Source: Hydromonas duriensis
Lineage (GTDB): Bacteria > Pseudomonadota > Gammaproteobacteria > Burkholderiales > Burkholderiaceae
Direction: 5' to 3'
DNA length: 32,497 nt
Assembly (NCBI RefSeq): GCF_004363775.1
Contig: NZ_SNZE01000018.1
Location: 1-32,497, forward strand
How positions within the stretch are numbered: position 1 is the stretch's first letter; each line of letters starts with the position of its first letter. Of this stretch, positions 13,518 through 21,608 are shown in pieces. The translations under genes and the position numbers were made by a program. Below the pieces are notes generated by a model. That model saw nothing but the letters and a program-made list of their open reading frames with translations, did not search any database and had not been told where the DNA came from.

Positions 13518-15986
13518 ATGACACTCAAACACGATAAAGACGGATTTTTAGTGGGGCGAGGTGGAAAAGATATTTTAGAACTCATACATGACAATACCGA
13601 AGACATACTCGAACATGTAAAAGCCATGACACAGACGCCAACCGTTCGCAAACTTCACATTGGCTTAAAACTACCCAAACCCACAACCCCGCAAGCGGCC
13701 ACGTCTAAACCCCAACATTCAACACAACATCAGCGTCATCGAGATGCCACAGGTCGTTTTATCAAACGAGCCCCCAATACCAGCACCCAAAACAAAAAGC
13801 GCAATCAAAACCAAGCCGCTGCGCTTAAAGCACAACAAGAACAAATCAAATGGCTCAAGCGCATCGCCAAACAACCACCAACAGACCAAAGCTATAAACC
13901 TATTGCCAATGCGTTGACAGCCAAAGGACTCAATCGAGCGGCCATTGACTTTGCGCAAGGTGAACGGATAGACCGCCGTACCGCCACAACAGCCTCCACT
14001 TCAAAAGGAGTGTTGAGTAGACCTAAAAAGCTATTGGGTGGCCTCGCGCGAATCGGGGGGCGCTTCATGCGTAAGCTCCCCGTACTGGGTACATTGTTGG
14101 GACTGGGCACCGCAGCTTGGCAAATGTCACAAATCAATAGAGCAGACATGCCAGACACACAAAAAGGGCAACAAAAAGCATCGCTATTGGGACGCTTAGG
14201 TGGTGGGCTTGCGGGCAGTTCAGCAGGTGCAATTGCAGGAGGTATTGCAGGTTCAATTATCCCTGGTATAGGCACGGCAATTGGTGGAACGCTAGGCGCC
14301 ATAGTTGGAGGCATTGCAGGCGAACCCATCGGTCAAGCCCTAGGCGAATGGTTGAAACAAACCGATTGGCAACGCGCGTGGGATAAAACACGCCAAGACA
14401 TGAGCGCTATGGTCAGTCAAAGCACACGCGCCATGAGTCAATACGCAAATGATGCGTTTGAAGGTTTCAAAGCCACTTTCCCCGTCATCACGAACCAGAT
14501 ACAAGAAATGGCACAAGCGGTAAAGAATGCAAGTGAAAACCTTCTATCCAAAGTCATTGAAGGCGCGCAAAGTGCGCAACAAAGCTTCAACGGGCAGAAT
14601 ATCCAAGGGGCGAATCCAGATGGTACACTCACTACAGCCCAAACCATAGGCTCAACAGTGGGCCAAATTGGTCGAGCAGGGGTTGACTGGCTAAAATCAA
14701 AAAACCCGTTTAATTACGATGGGCTTAAACTCAAAGCTGGAGCCACCAATGGTGGTACAACGGCCAATGGTGTCACCGCCATGATACATGCGGTCAATGA
14801 CCGATTGGGTCAAGACATCGTGCATCACGCCTCCCTAAATGACAAGTACCACCATCAAAACATAGGCTATCACTCACTGCATAAGGACGGCCTTGGATTT
14901 GACACCACATTCGAATCAGCCAATCAAATGCAAGCCAAAGGGCTCACCAATGGGCAGAACACCGCCGCCAAACAACGCTATACTCAAATCAAGCAATATG
15001 TCGAATCCATGGGCTTTACGGTTGGTGGCAAAGGCACCGATGTTGAGCTCATAGACGAGTACAACAAGAGCTCCAAAAAGGCCACAGGCGGACACATTCA
15101 TTTCGCATTCCGCAATCAAGAGGCCGCCAAAAGATATGAGGACATGGTGCGCCACGGTCAATCAACAGTTCGTCCAGCCACGCAAGCACCAATGGTAGGC
15201 CCGACCCCCGCCAATACTCAAATCATTCGCCCCAAAGGAGCCAAAGGATTTTTGACGATAGACCAACTCAATCAAACCTTCGCTTTAGATGACAAGCTGG
15301 GTTTATTAAAAGGCACAGTCGCAGGTCAAATGTATCAAGAAAGTAAACTAGACCCTAAAGCAGTGAGTCGCAGTGGTGCCAGAGGCTGGGCACAAATCAT
15401 GCCAGCGGTTCAAGCGGGTCATGAGCAAAATGCCAAGAGGGCATTCAATCCTGCGAATTTTGAAGATGCCCTCAAAATGCAAGAGATGAGTTTAAACACC
15501 TTCCGCTATAAGAATGGTCGACGTTCGCAGGGGAAGGTGTCGGATGAAGCCATGTTCAGAGGCTATAACGGCGGTTGGAAAGGTCAAGCAGGCCAGCTAA
15601 ATGGCGTGGAGAACCGACAGTATTACGCCAAGGTTATGGCTGGTCGGCAAGAGGTCTTAGCAGCAATGAACGCATCACACGCACTACCTAAAGCACAAAC
15701 CCGGTTGCAACCGACCCGCTATCCAATCGCTAAAATCAGCAGCAGTTTACACACGCCCCTGCTGCAACCTGTAGCCGCAATCAAGATTCAAACCCCAGTC
15801 GTTGCGACACAAGCCATAGCGATTCCCACTGTCAAAGCCACACCCGCATCAAGTCAACACAGAACCTTGGTCAGTCAAGACGCCAGTGCAGCCCAAGCCC
15901 CTTACTTGGTGCATAAAAGTCTGTCGCAAAGGGTCTCACATGACAAAATTGCTTGGGTTGCTTCTGGTGGTATTGGGATGGGGTAA
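13518..15986 (+). CDS. Large virion-type protein with glycine zipper and lytic transglycosylase domain
   Basis: This 822-residue protein resembles phage tail-tip, tape-measure or DNA-ejection proteins. Residues 55-120 are basic and Gln-rich. Residues 222-275 are a glycine-zipper run (AGAIAGGIAG, GTAIGGTLGAIVGGIAG) able to span a membrane. Residues about 415-535 contain H455-x-D457 in LHKDGLGFD and H526-I-H528 in GGHIHFAF, which resemble the metal site of M15-like peptidases. Residues about 575-705 are an SLT transglycosylase domain, with catalytic E608 in MYQESKLDP and SGARGWAQIMP after it. The C-terminal 110 residues are Ala/Gln/Thr/Pro-rich. It likely breaches peptidoglycan during DNA entry. 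It is the only structural-type protein left in the element. The M15-like part is my weakest reading. Confidence 0.75.
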   Translation: MTLKHDKDGFLVGRGGKDILELIHDNTEDILEHVKAMTQTPTVRKLHIGLKLPKPTTPQAATSKPQHSTQHQRHRDATGRFIKRAPNTSTQNKKRNQNQAAALKAQQEQIKWLKRIAKQPPTDQSYKPIANALTAKGLNRAAIDFAQGERIDRRTATTASTSKGVLSRPKKLLGGLARIGGRFMRKLPVLGTLLGLGTAAWQMSQINRADMPDTQKGQQKASLLGRLGGGLAGSSAGAIAGGIAGSIIPGIGTAIGGTLGAIVGGIAGEPIGQALGEWLKQTDWQRAWDKTRQDMSAMVSQSTRAMSQYANDAFEGFKATFPVITNQIQEMAQAVKNASENLLSKVIEGAQSAQQSFNGQNIQGANPDGTLTTAQTIGSTVGQIGRAGVDWLKSKNPFNYDGLKLKAGATNGGTTANGVTAMIHAVNDRLGQDIVHHASLNDKYHHQNIGYHSLHKDGLGFDTTFESANQMQAKGLTNGQNTAAKQRYTQIKQYVESMGFTVGGKGTDVELIDEYNKSSKKATGGHIHFAFRNQEAAKRYEDMVRHGQSTVRPATQAPMVGPTPANTQIIRPKGAKGFLTIDQLNQTFALDDKLGLLKGTVAGQMYQESKLDPKAVSRSGARGWAQIMPAVQAGHEQNAKRAFNPANFEDALKMQEMSLNTFRYKNGRRSQGKVSDEAMFRGYNGGWKGQAGQLNGVENRQYYAKVMAGRQEVLAAMNASHALPKAQTRLQPTRYPIAKISSSLHTPLLQPVAAIKIQTPVVATQAIAIPTVKATPASSQHRTLVSQDASAAQAPYLVHKSLSQRVSHDKIAWVASGGIGMG

Positions 15987-16077
15987 CAATTGCACAGGTA
16001 TATTGCTAAAGTCTACGCAAAATTTCATGTTCAATCGGTATAATGCACAACGATTAAAAGCAATCAACTCAACCTGA
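15940..16077 (+). CDS. Small hydrophobic peptide gene
   Basis: A 45-residue frame starts at ATG 15940 with AAAGGG 6 bases upstream, overlapping the end of the virion protein gene. The N-terminus (MTKLLGLLLVVLGW) is a single hydrophobic helix, followed by a polar, basic tail. It could be a small membrane protein such as a lysis-related peptide. No family was recognised, and the predicted hsdR -10 box lies inside its 3' end. Confidence 0.4.
   Translation: MTKLLGLLLVVLGWGNNCTGILLKSTQNFMFNRYNAQRLKAINST
16039..16044 (+). promoter_or_regulatory. Possible -10 box of the restriction operon
   Basis: A perfect TATAAT lies 50 bases before the hsdR ATG, but no good -35 box is found at 16-18 bases. It may be a weak or activator-dependent promoter, or chance. 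It is the only candidate in the gap before hsdR. Confidence 0.35.
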
Positions 16078-16093
16078 AAAGTGCCGTTTGCCA

Positions 16094-19090
16094 ATGAAAG
16101 AACTACAAATCGAAGCCGCCTTGATTGAAAAGCTCAAAGAGTTAAAATATCACTATCGCCCAGACATTCGAGACCGAGATACCCTCGAACGTAACTTTCG
16201 TGCAAAATTTGAAGCGCTGAACAAAGTCAATCTAACCGATGCCGAATTTGCTCGGCTGCGTGATGAAATTGTCAACGCCGACGTATTCACAGCCGCCAAG
16301 ACACTCCGCGAGCGTAATACATTCATGCGAGAAGATGGCACACCGCTGCAATACATGCTGGTCAACATCAACGACTGGTGTAAAAACGAATTTGAAGTCA
16401 TCAACCAGTTAAAAATCAACACAGACAACAGCCATCACCGCTACGATGTCATCTTGCTCATCAATGGCGTTCCTGTGGTACAAATTGAGCTTAAAACCCA
16501 TCAAATTGTCACACGGCGCGCGATGGAACAGATTGTCAATTACAAAAATGATCCAGGCAACGGCTATACCAACACCTTGCTTTGTTTCATGCAGCTATTC
16601 ATTGTCAGTAATGAAAGCAATACCCTTTATTTCGCTAATAACCACAATCAGCATTTCAGTTTTAATGCCGACGAGCGATTCTTACCCATCTACCAGTTGG
16701 CAGACGAAGACAACAAAAAAATCGCGCACTTGCACGACTTCGCCGATAAGTTTTTAGCCAAATGCACCTTGGGGAAAATGATAAGCCGCTACATGGTTTT
16801 AGTCGCCAGTGAACAAAAACTGCTGATTATGCGCCCCTATCAAATCTATGCTGTGCAAGCAATAGTTGACTGTATACACCAAAACCGAGGCAATGGCTAT
16901 ATTTGGCACACCACTGGCAGCGGCAAAACCCTCACCTCCTTCAAAGCCTCGACCCTGCTCAAAGACAACCCAGAAGTTGAAAAATGTCTATTTGTCGTTG
17001 ACAGAAAAGACCTCGACCGCCAAACCCGTGAAGAATTTAACAAATTCCAAGAAGGCTGCGTCGAAGAAAACACCAACACCGAGACACTGGTGCGGCGGAT
17101 GCTATCCGAAGACTACGCCGATAAAGTCATCGTCACGACCATTCAAAAATTAGGGCTGGCATTAGACGAGAACAGCAAACGCAATAAACAACACAAAGAC
17201 AAAGGTCAAATCACTTACAAAGAGCGCCTAGAGCCTCTGCGCAACAAGCGCATCGTCTTTATTTTTGATGAATGTCACCGCTCGCAGTTTGGCGAAAACC
17301 ACAAAGCCATCAAAGACTTTTTTCCAAATGCGCAACTATTCGGCTTCACAGGTACGCCGATTTTTGAAGAAAACGCCACCTTCAAACAAATTGACGGCAC
17401 GGTTGGCACCTATAAAACCACCAAAGATATATTCGAGAATGAGCTTCACGCCTACACCATCACCAACGCCATTGATGATAGAAATGTCTTGAGTTTTCAT
17501 ATTGACTACTTCGGGAAAAACAAAGGCGAAGACAAACAGCCTAAAAAGGGCGAGACTCCGCCGCCTGAAGTGGTGATTCGTGAAATACTAAACAAGCACG
17601 ATTCTGCGACCAATCATCGTCGATTTAACGCGGTTTTAGCCACAAGCTCCATCAACAGTGCGATAGAATATTTTGACAAATTCAAAGCCATACAAGCACA
17701 AAAACAAGCTGAAGACGACAGCTTCAAACCACTGAACATCGCCTGCGTGTTTTCGCCCCCAGCCGAGGGCAACAAAGACGTACAACAAATTCAAGAAGAC
17801 CTGCCGCAAGAAAAGCAAGACAACTCAGTCGACCCCGACCAAAAGAAAAAAGCGCTCATCCGCATCATTGCCGACTACAACGCGCAATATCGCACCAATC
17901 ACACCATCAACGAATTTGACTTGTACTATCAAGACGTACAACAACGCATCAAAGACCACAAATACAGCAACCAAGACTACGCCCATCACAACAAAATCGA
18001 CCTTGTGATTGTCGTTGATATGTTGCTCACAGGTTTTGACTCCAAATACCTCAACACCCTATACGTCGACAAAAATCTTAAATATCACGGACTCATTCAA
18101 GCGTTTTCACGCACCAACCGCGTCCTCAACGACACCAAACCTTGGGGCAACGTACTCGACTTTCGCGGTCAAGAAGAAGCGGTCAACGAAGCGATTAAAT
18201 GTTTCTCAGGCTCAAACAAAGACCGCGCACGTGAAATATGGTTGGTTGAACCCGCCCCTGAAGTCATTGATAAGCTCAAAGAAGCCGTCAACCAATTAGA
18301 AACCTTTATGCAAGTTCAAGGGCTAAACTGCACCCCTGAACAAGTGGTCAACATAAAAGGCGACACCGCCCGAGCAGAATTTGTCACCAAATTCAAAGAA
18401 ATACAACGCCTAAAAACACAGCTTGACCAATATACCGACCTCACCGACGTGCACAAGGCCGATGTCAACACCATCATGCCCGAAGACACCTTAAGGGCAT
18501 TTAAAGGACAATACCTCGAAACCGCCGAACGCTTAAAAACACTGCAAGACAAACAAGATCCGACCATAGACCCAGCCATTCAACAACTGGACTTTGAACT
18601 CGTGCTCTTCGCCTCCGCCGTGATTGACTACGACTACATCATGGGCTTGATAGCCAAATCTACCCAGGCCAGCGGCAAACACAAAATGAGCCGCACGCAA
18701 CTGGTCGAACTCATCAGCTCCAGCGCCAACCTAATGAACGAGCGAGACGACATCATCGCCTACATCGACAGTTTAACGGTCGGCGAAGTACTCAGCGAGC
18801 AAGCCATTCGAGACGGCTACCTTGCATTTAAAGCCAACAAATTCGCGCAAGAACTCGCCACCATCGCCAACGCATACGGTTTACAAGCGACATCATTACA
18901 AGCATTTGTTGATGGCATCATGAACCGCATGATATTCGATGGCGAACAACTCACCGACCTGCTTGAACCTTTGGATTTGGGCTGGAAAGACCGCCGCATT
19001 AAAGAACTCGCGCTCATGGACGACCTTATCCCCGTGCTGAACAGGCTGGCACAAGGGCGCGAGATTTCGGGATTAAAAGCGTATGAGTAA
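16094..19090 (+). CDS. hsdR: Type I restriction enzyme subunit R (HsdR)
   Basis: The 998-residue motor and nuclease subunit translocates DNA and cuts unmodified DNA in complex with HsdM and HsdS. The PD-(D/E)xK nuclease is near the N-terminus: D118 in RYDVILL, E132 and K134 in QIELK. The superfamily 2 helicase motifs follow: TGSGKT (274-279), DECH (392-395), FGFTGTPIF (about 417-425), VDMLLTGFDSKYLNTLYVD, and the arginine-finger motif LIQAFSRTNRVLN. Length agrees with the EcoR124I-like (type IC) enzymes. The ATG at 16094 is preferred to an in-frame TTG at 16088. It overlaps hsdS by 8 bases. All catalytic motifs are intact. Its codons are visibly rich in C at third positions (AAC, CAC, ACC), unlike hsdS and prrC downstream. 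Confidence 0.96.
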   Translation: MKELQIEAALIEKLKELKYHYRPDIRDRDTLERNFRAKFEALNKVNLTDAEFARLRDEIVNADVFTAAKTLRERNTFMREDGTPLQYMLVNINDWCKNEFEVINQLKINTDNSHHRYDVILLINGVPVVQIELKTHQIVTRRAMEQIVNYKNDPGNGYTNTLLCFMQLFIVSNESNTLYFANNHNQHFSFNADERFLPIYQLADEDNKKIAHLHDFADKFLAKCTLGKMISRYMVLVASEQKLLIMRPYQIYAVQAIVDCIHQNRGNGYIWHTTGSGKTLTSFKASTLLKDNPEVEKCLFVVDRKDLDRQTREEFNKFQEGCVEENTNTETLVRRMLSEDYADKVIVTTIQKLGLALDENSKRNKQHKDKGQITYKERLEPLRNKRIVFIFDECHRSQFGENHKAIKDFFPNAQLFGFTGTPIFEENATFKQIDGTVGTYKTTKDIFENELHAYTITNAIDDRNVLSFHIDYFGKNKGEDKQPKKGETPPPEVVIREILNKHDSATNHRRFNAVLATSSINSAIEYFDKFKAIQAQKQAEDDSFKPLNIACVFSPPAEGNKDVQQIQEDLPQEKQDNSVDPDQKKKALIRIIADYNAQYRTNHTINEFDLYYQDVQQRIKDHKYSNQDYAHHNKIDLVIVVDMLLTGFDSKYLNTLYVDKNLKYHGLIQAFSRTNRVLNDTKPWGNVLDFRGQEEAVNEAIKCFSGSNKDRAREIWLVEPAPEVIDKLKEAVNQLETFMQVQGLNCTPEQVVNIKGDTARAEFVTKFKEIQRLKTQLDQYTDLTDVHKADVNTIMPEDTLRAFKGQYLETAERLKTLQDKQDPTIDPAIQQLDFELVLFASAVIDYDYIMGLIAKSTQASGKHKMSRTQLVELISSSANLMNERDDIIAYIDSLTVGEVLSEQAIRDGYLAFKANKFAQELATIANAYGLQATSLQAFVDGIMNRMIFDGEQLTDLLEPLDLGWKDRRIKELALMDDLIPVLNRLAQGREISGLKAYE

Positions 19091-20285
19091 AAACATGAAC
19101 ACAAAGTTGACACCTAGACTTCGGTTTCCTGAGTTTCGGGATGCGGGGGAGTGGGAGGTGAAATTCTTAGGTGAAATCTCAAAAATTTCCACAGGCTCAT
19201 CAAACCGTGAGGATTCTACCTCCGCTAGTGGAGCATATACTTTTTTCGACCGTTCTCAAGAAATTAGAACCAGTGATATCTATTTATTTGATGGGGAAGC
19301 GGTTATTGTTGCTGGTGAAGGTCAGGAGTTTATTCCGAAATATTTTTGTGGTAAGTTTGACTTGCACCAGAGAACGTATGCAATTATGGATTTTCAGTTA
19401 AGTTTCGGACTCTATTTGTTTTATTACATTTATCAATTTAGAGCATATTTTTTAAAACAAGCGGTTGGCTCGACAGTTAAGTCCTTGCGTTTGCCGATGT
19501 TTCAAAAAATGGCTATAGCTCTACCTAGTCTTAACGAGCAACAAAAAATCGCTGATTGTCTCTCCAGCCTTGACGAACTAATTACAGCGCAAACCCAAAA
19601 AATTGAGGCATTGAAGTTGCATAAAAAAGGCTTGATGCAAAAGTTATTTCCAGCCGAGGGCAAAACTGTACCTGAATTAAGGTTTCCTGAGTTTCATGGG
19701 ACGTGGGATGCGTATACATTAAAGGATATTGCTCAAATAACATCAGGAGGCACTCCAAATCGTGCAGAGCCTGATTTTTGGAATGGTTCAATTCCTTGGG
19801 TGACAACTTCGTTGATTGACTTCAACACCATCGACAATGCGGAAGAGTTTATTACGGTCGAAGGGTTAAGCAACTCATCAGCAAGACTGTTTCCGAAGAA
19901 CACTTTACTTATGGCTATGTATGGGCAGGGTAAAACGCGCGGAAAAGTCGCTCTGTTAGGCATTGAAGCCACGACTAACCAAGCATGTGCGGCGATTATG
20001 CTTAACAAAGAGGTTGATGTTGGTTTTGTGTTTCAAAATTTAGCATCTCGCTATGATGAAATTCGCAAATTGAGTAACGAAGGCGGTCAAGAAAACCTTA
20101 GTGCTGGACTGATTAAAATGATTAAATTAACTCTTCCAAGTATTGCGGAACAACAAAAAATCGCCGATTGCCTATCCAGCCTTGACGACCTGATTACAGC
20201 GCAAGTCCAAAAGATTGAGGCGTTGAAGTTGCATAAAAAAGGCTTGATGCAGGGTTTGTTTCCTAATGATGAGGTGACTTTATGA
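19083..20285 (+). CDS. hsdS: Type I restriction specificity subunit (HsdS)
   Basis: The 400-residue protein determines the bipartite DNA target of both methylation and cleavage. It has two target recognition domains (about 20-150 and 205-352), each preceded by an RFPEF motif. Each is followed by a nearly identical helical conserved region (152-190 and 356-394) that separates the two domains and binds HsdM. The first recognition domain has an atypical, phage-like AT-rich composition. The second shows the usual SGGTPN and IPWVTTS phrases. The near-identical repeats permit domain exchange by recombination. The last bases of the gene carry GAGGTGA and an ATGA junction, coupling it to the fragment downstream. 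Confidence 0.95.
   Translation: MSKNMNTKLTPRLRFPEFRDAGEWEVKFLGEISKISTGSSNREDSTSASGAYTFFDRSQEIRTSDIYLFDGEAVIVAGEGQEFIPKYFCGKFDLHQRTYAIMDFQLSFGLYLFYYIYQFRAYFLKQAVGSTVKSLRLPMFQKMAIALPSLNEQQKIADCLSSLDELITAQTQKIEALKLHKKGLMQKLFPAEGKTVPELRFPEFHGTWDAYTLKDIAQITSGGTPNRAEPDFWNGSIPWVTTSLIDFNTIDNAEEFITVEGLSNSSARLFPKNTLLMAMYGQGKTRGKVALLGIEATTNQACAAIMLNKEVDVGFVFQNLASRYDEIRKLSNEGGQENLSAGLIKMIKLTLPSIAEQQKIADCLSSLDDLITAQVQKIEALKLHKKGLMQGLFPNDEVTL
19536..19652 (+). repeat. HsdS conserved-region repeat, copy 1
   Basis: This 117-base unit encodes EQQKIADCLSSLDELITAQ and the following KIEALKLHKKGLMQKLFP. It is the central conserved region of HsdS. It matches copy 2 at most positions and is the upstream boundary of the second recognition domain. 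Confidence 0.9.
20148..20284 (+). repeat. HsdS conserved-region repeat, copy 2, with Shine-Dalgarno tail
   Basis: The first 117 bases repeat copy 1. The tail adds a GATGAGGTGA segment (Shine-Dalgarno at 20271-20277) and the ATG at 20282 of the next frame, overlapping the hsdS stop. Copy 3 downstream keeps the same tail and the same spacing to its ATG. Confidence 0.9.
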
Positions 20286-20370
20286 AAGTAGAGCCATTCA
20301 AATCAGGCGGGTGGCGAGTCCAGTATCCATACAAAAGTTTTGAACCTGCGCTCGTGAACGTAATTGAGCG

Positions 20371-20434
20371 TGTCATTGCGGGCTTGCCCCGCAATCTCCT
20401 TGCAAGAAGATGCCGTGTCAAGCACGGCATGACC
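20371..20434 (+). repeat. REP-like palindromic element with two hairpins
   Basis: Hairpin 1 has arms ATTGCGGG (20375-20382) and CCCGCAAT (20388-20395). Hairpin 2 has arms ATGCCGTG (20410-20417) and CACGGCAT (20423-20430). Outer ends GTCAT and ATGAC are also complementary, so the whole can fold as a double-hairpin. Elements of this form are dispersed in many proteobacterial genomes, normally between genes. It sits within a reading frame here because it has landed in, or replaced part of, a lost gene. Confidence 0.8.
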
Positions 20435-20444
20435 ATTGATTATT

Positions 20445-20536
20445 CAGCGCAAGTCCAAAAAATTGAGGTATTGAAGTTGCATAAAAAAGGCTTGATGCAG
20501 GGGTTTTTTCCGAATAACGATGAGGTGAACATATGA
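20445..20536 (+). repeat. HsdS conserved-region repeat, copy 3 (partial)
   Basis: It begins inside the repeat unit (CAGCGCAAGTCCAAAA) and runs to the end, including GAGGTGA at 20522-20528 and an ATG at 20533, which starts prrC. Its sequence is closer to copy 2 than to copy 1. It indicates that a second hsdS end or a duplication once lay here. Confidence 0.88.
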
Positions 20537-21606
20537 ACTTACAAGAAATATCTCAGCAGTTAACTCAGATGAGCGAATCCATAATCCTTGTTTTTGCGTT
20601 TAATGGCACAGGAAAAACCCAGTTGTCTGTCGCATACAAAAATGAAACTAAAGATTCCAATAATGGGAGTCATACTGGTGTCTACTACAATGCTTATAGT
20701 GAGGATTTGTTTGTTTGGGACAATGATGAAAATAATGGCGGGGACAACATTCGTCTAAAAATATTGCCAAGCAGCTTGAATAAATTTCACAGTTTTTTGT
20801 CTGAAAATGAGGATTTGATTTTGGATAAGCTTTCGGCTTATAACCCTCAATATCGCTACAGACTTAACCTTTATAATGATGTTGAGAAAGGTATTGAGTC
20901 AGTCACTTTTTTTGTAGAAGGCGCGGACGACATCCCCATTAAAATTTCACGCGGTGAAGAACGCATTTTTGTTTGGTGTTTTTTTCTAGGGCTTTTGGAA
21001 GTTGATGGCTGGGCAGATGTGCAAAATGCACATATTTTTATTGATGATCCAGTATCAAGTCTTGATGAACACAATATTTTCATAACTGCTGATACATTAT
21101 TCAAACAAATTGAAAATCATTACTTGAAAAAGAAAATCATCATTACAACGCATCATATTGGTCTGTTTTCTATTTTGGTCACACGCCTTACCAAAGGCGA
21201 AAAATCTGATCGCTATAAACACTTAACTGGGCTTCGAATATTAAAGAGAATAGGTGAAGAGTTAAGTCTTGAGACTCCCAAAAAAAATGTATTTCTCTAT
21301 CATTTACATTTGTTACAAGTGCTAGAAGAGGCTAAAAACACTCAACTTTATACGTATCATTTTGCTTTATTAAGGCAGCTTCTTGAAAATGTAGCTTCTT
21401 TTTTGGGTACAGGAAGAATCGGGCACACATTGGAATTAATTGGTGTTGATGATGTTGACAAGGCGGTAAATGTTGTACATACGCATTCGCATAAAGATGC
21501 ATATTATAGCCAAACAGAAATGATGAATCCTGCTGATCAAAATTTTTTCCACGACATATTTGAAAAGCTCAAAACCAAATATCAATTTGTATTTCACGCG
21601 AGTTAA
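20533..21606 (+). CDS. prrC: PrrC-like anticodon nuclease with ABC-type ATPase domain
   Basis: The 357-residue protein is a homologue of E. coli PrrC, which is kept silent by the type I restriction complex and cuts tRNA-Lys in the anticodon loop when a phage inhibits restriction. The ATPase part shows Walker A FNGTGKT (23-29), an ABC signature ISRGEE (138-143), Walker B HIFIDDPVSSLD (167-178) and the H-loop IITTHHIG. The C-terminal nuclease part shows YHFALLRQLLENVASFLG with R281 and E285, matching the R-x3-E of PrrC, and a histidine in HTHSHKD (H318 or H320), at about the distance of the third PrrC residue. It is shorter than PrrC because about 20-30 N-terminal residues are missing. It lies between hsdS and hsdM. 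The Shine-Dalgarno sequence is supplied by the HsdS repeat. The tRNA target is unknown. The gene is AT-rich relative to hsdR. Confidence 0.87.
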   Translation: MNLQEISQQLTQMSESIILVFAFNGTGKTQLSVAYKNETKDSNNGSHTGVYYNAYSEDLFVWDNDENNGGDNIRLKILPSSLNKFHSFLSENEDLILDKLSAYNPQYRYRLNLYNDVEKGIESVTFFVEGADDIPIKISRGEERIFVWCFFLGLLEVDGWADVQNAHIFIDDPVSSLDEHNIFITADTLFKQIENHYLKKKIIITTHHIGLFSILVTRLTKGEKSDRYKHLTGLRILKRIGEELSLETPKKNVFLYHLHLLQVLEEAKNTQLYTYHFALLRQLLENVASFLGTGRIGHTLELIGVDDVDKAVNVVHTHSHKDAYYSQTEMMNPADQNFFHDIFEKLKTKYQFVFHAS

Positions 21607-21608
21607 CT

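Larger units (their letters stand above)
20282..20536 (+). pseudogene. Chimeric remnant: possible Fic-family N-terminus, REP-like insert, HsdS C-terminus
   Basis: An 84-codon frame lies between hsdS and prrC. Residues 1-26 (MKVEPFKSGGWRVQYPYKSF, then EPALVN) resemble the N-terminus of Fic-family proteins that often accompany type I restriction genes. The match is from memory and moderate. Residues 27-54 are the translation of a two-hairpin intergenic repeat (VIERVIAGLPRNLLARRC and on), a phrase produced wherever such elements are read in frame. Residues 55-84 are the HsdS C-terminal repeat (QKIEVLKLHKKGLMQGFFP). The parts have unrelated origins, so the frame is probably the scar of a lost gene. 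It may still serve to carry ribosomes to prrC, whose start overlaps its stop. Confidence 0.7.

Noticed and set aside
13892-14329. 145-codon minus-strand frame rich in Pro and Ala
   Set aside because: It mirrors the glycine-zipper codons of the virion protein on the other strand. The composition explains the open frame.
16001-16093. Right-hand attachment site at the phage-restriction border
   Set aside because: No repeat of the tRNA 3' half is present here. The same search by eye around 23220-23350 also found none.
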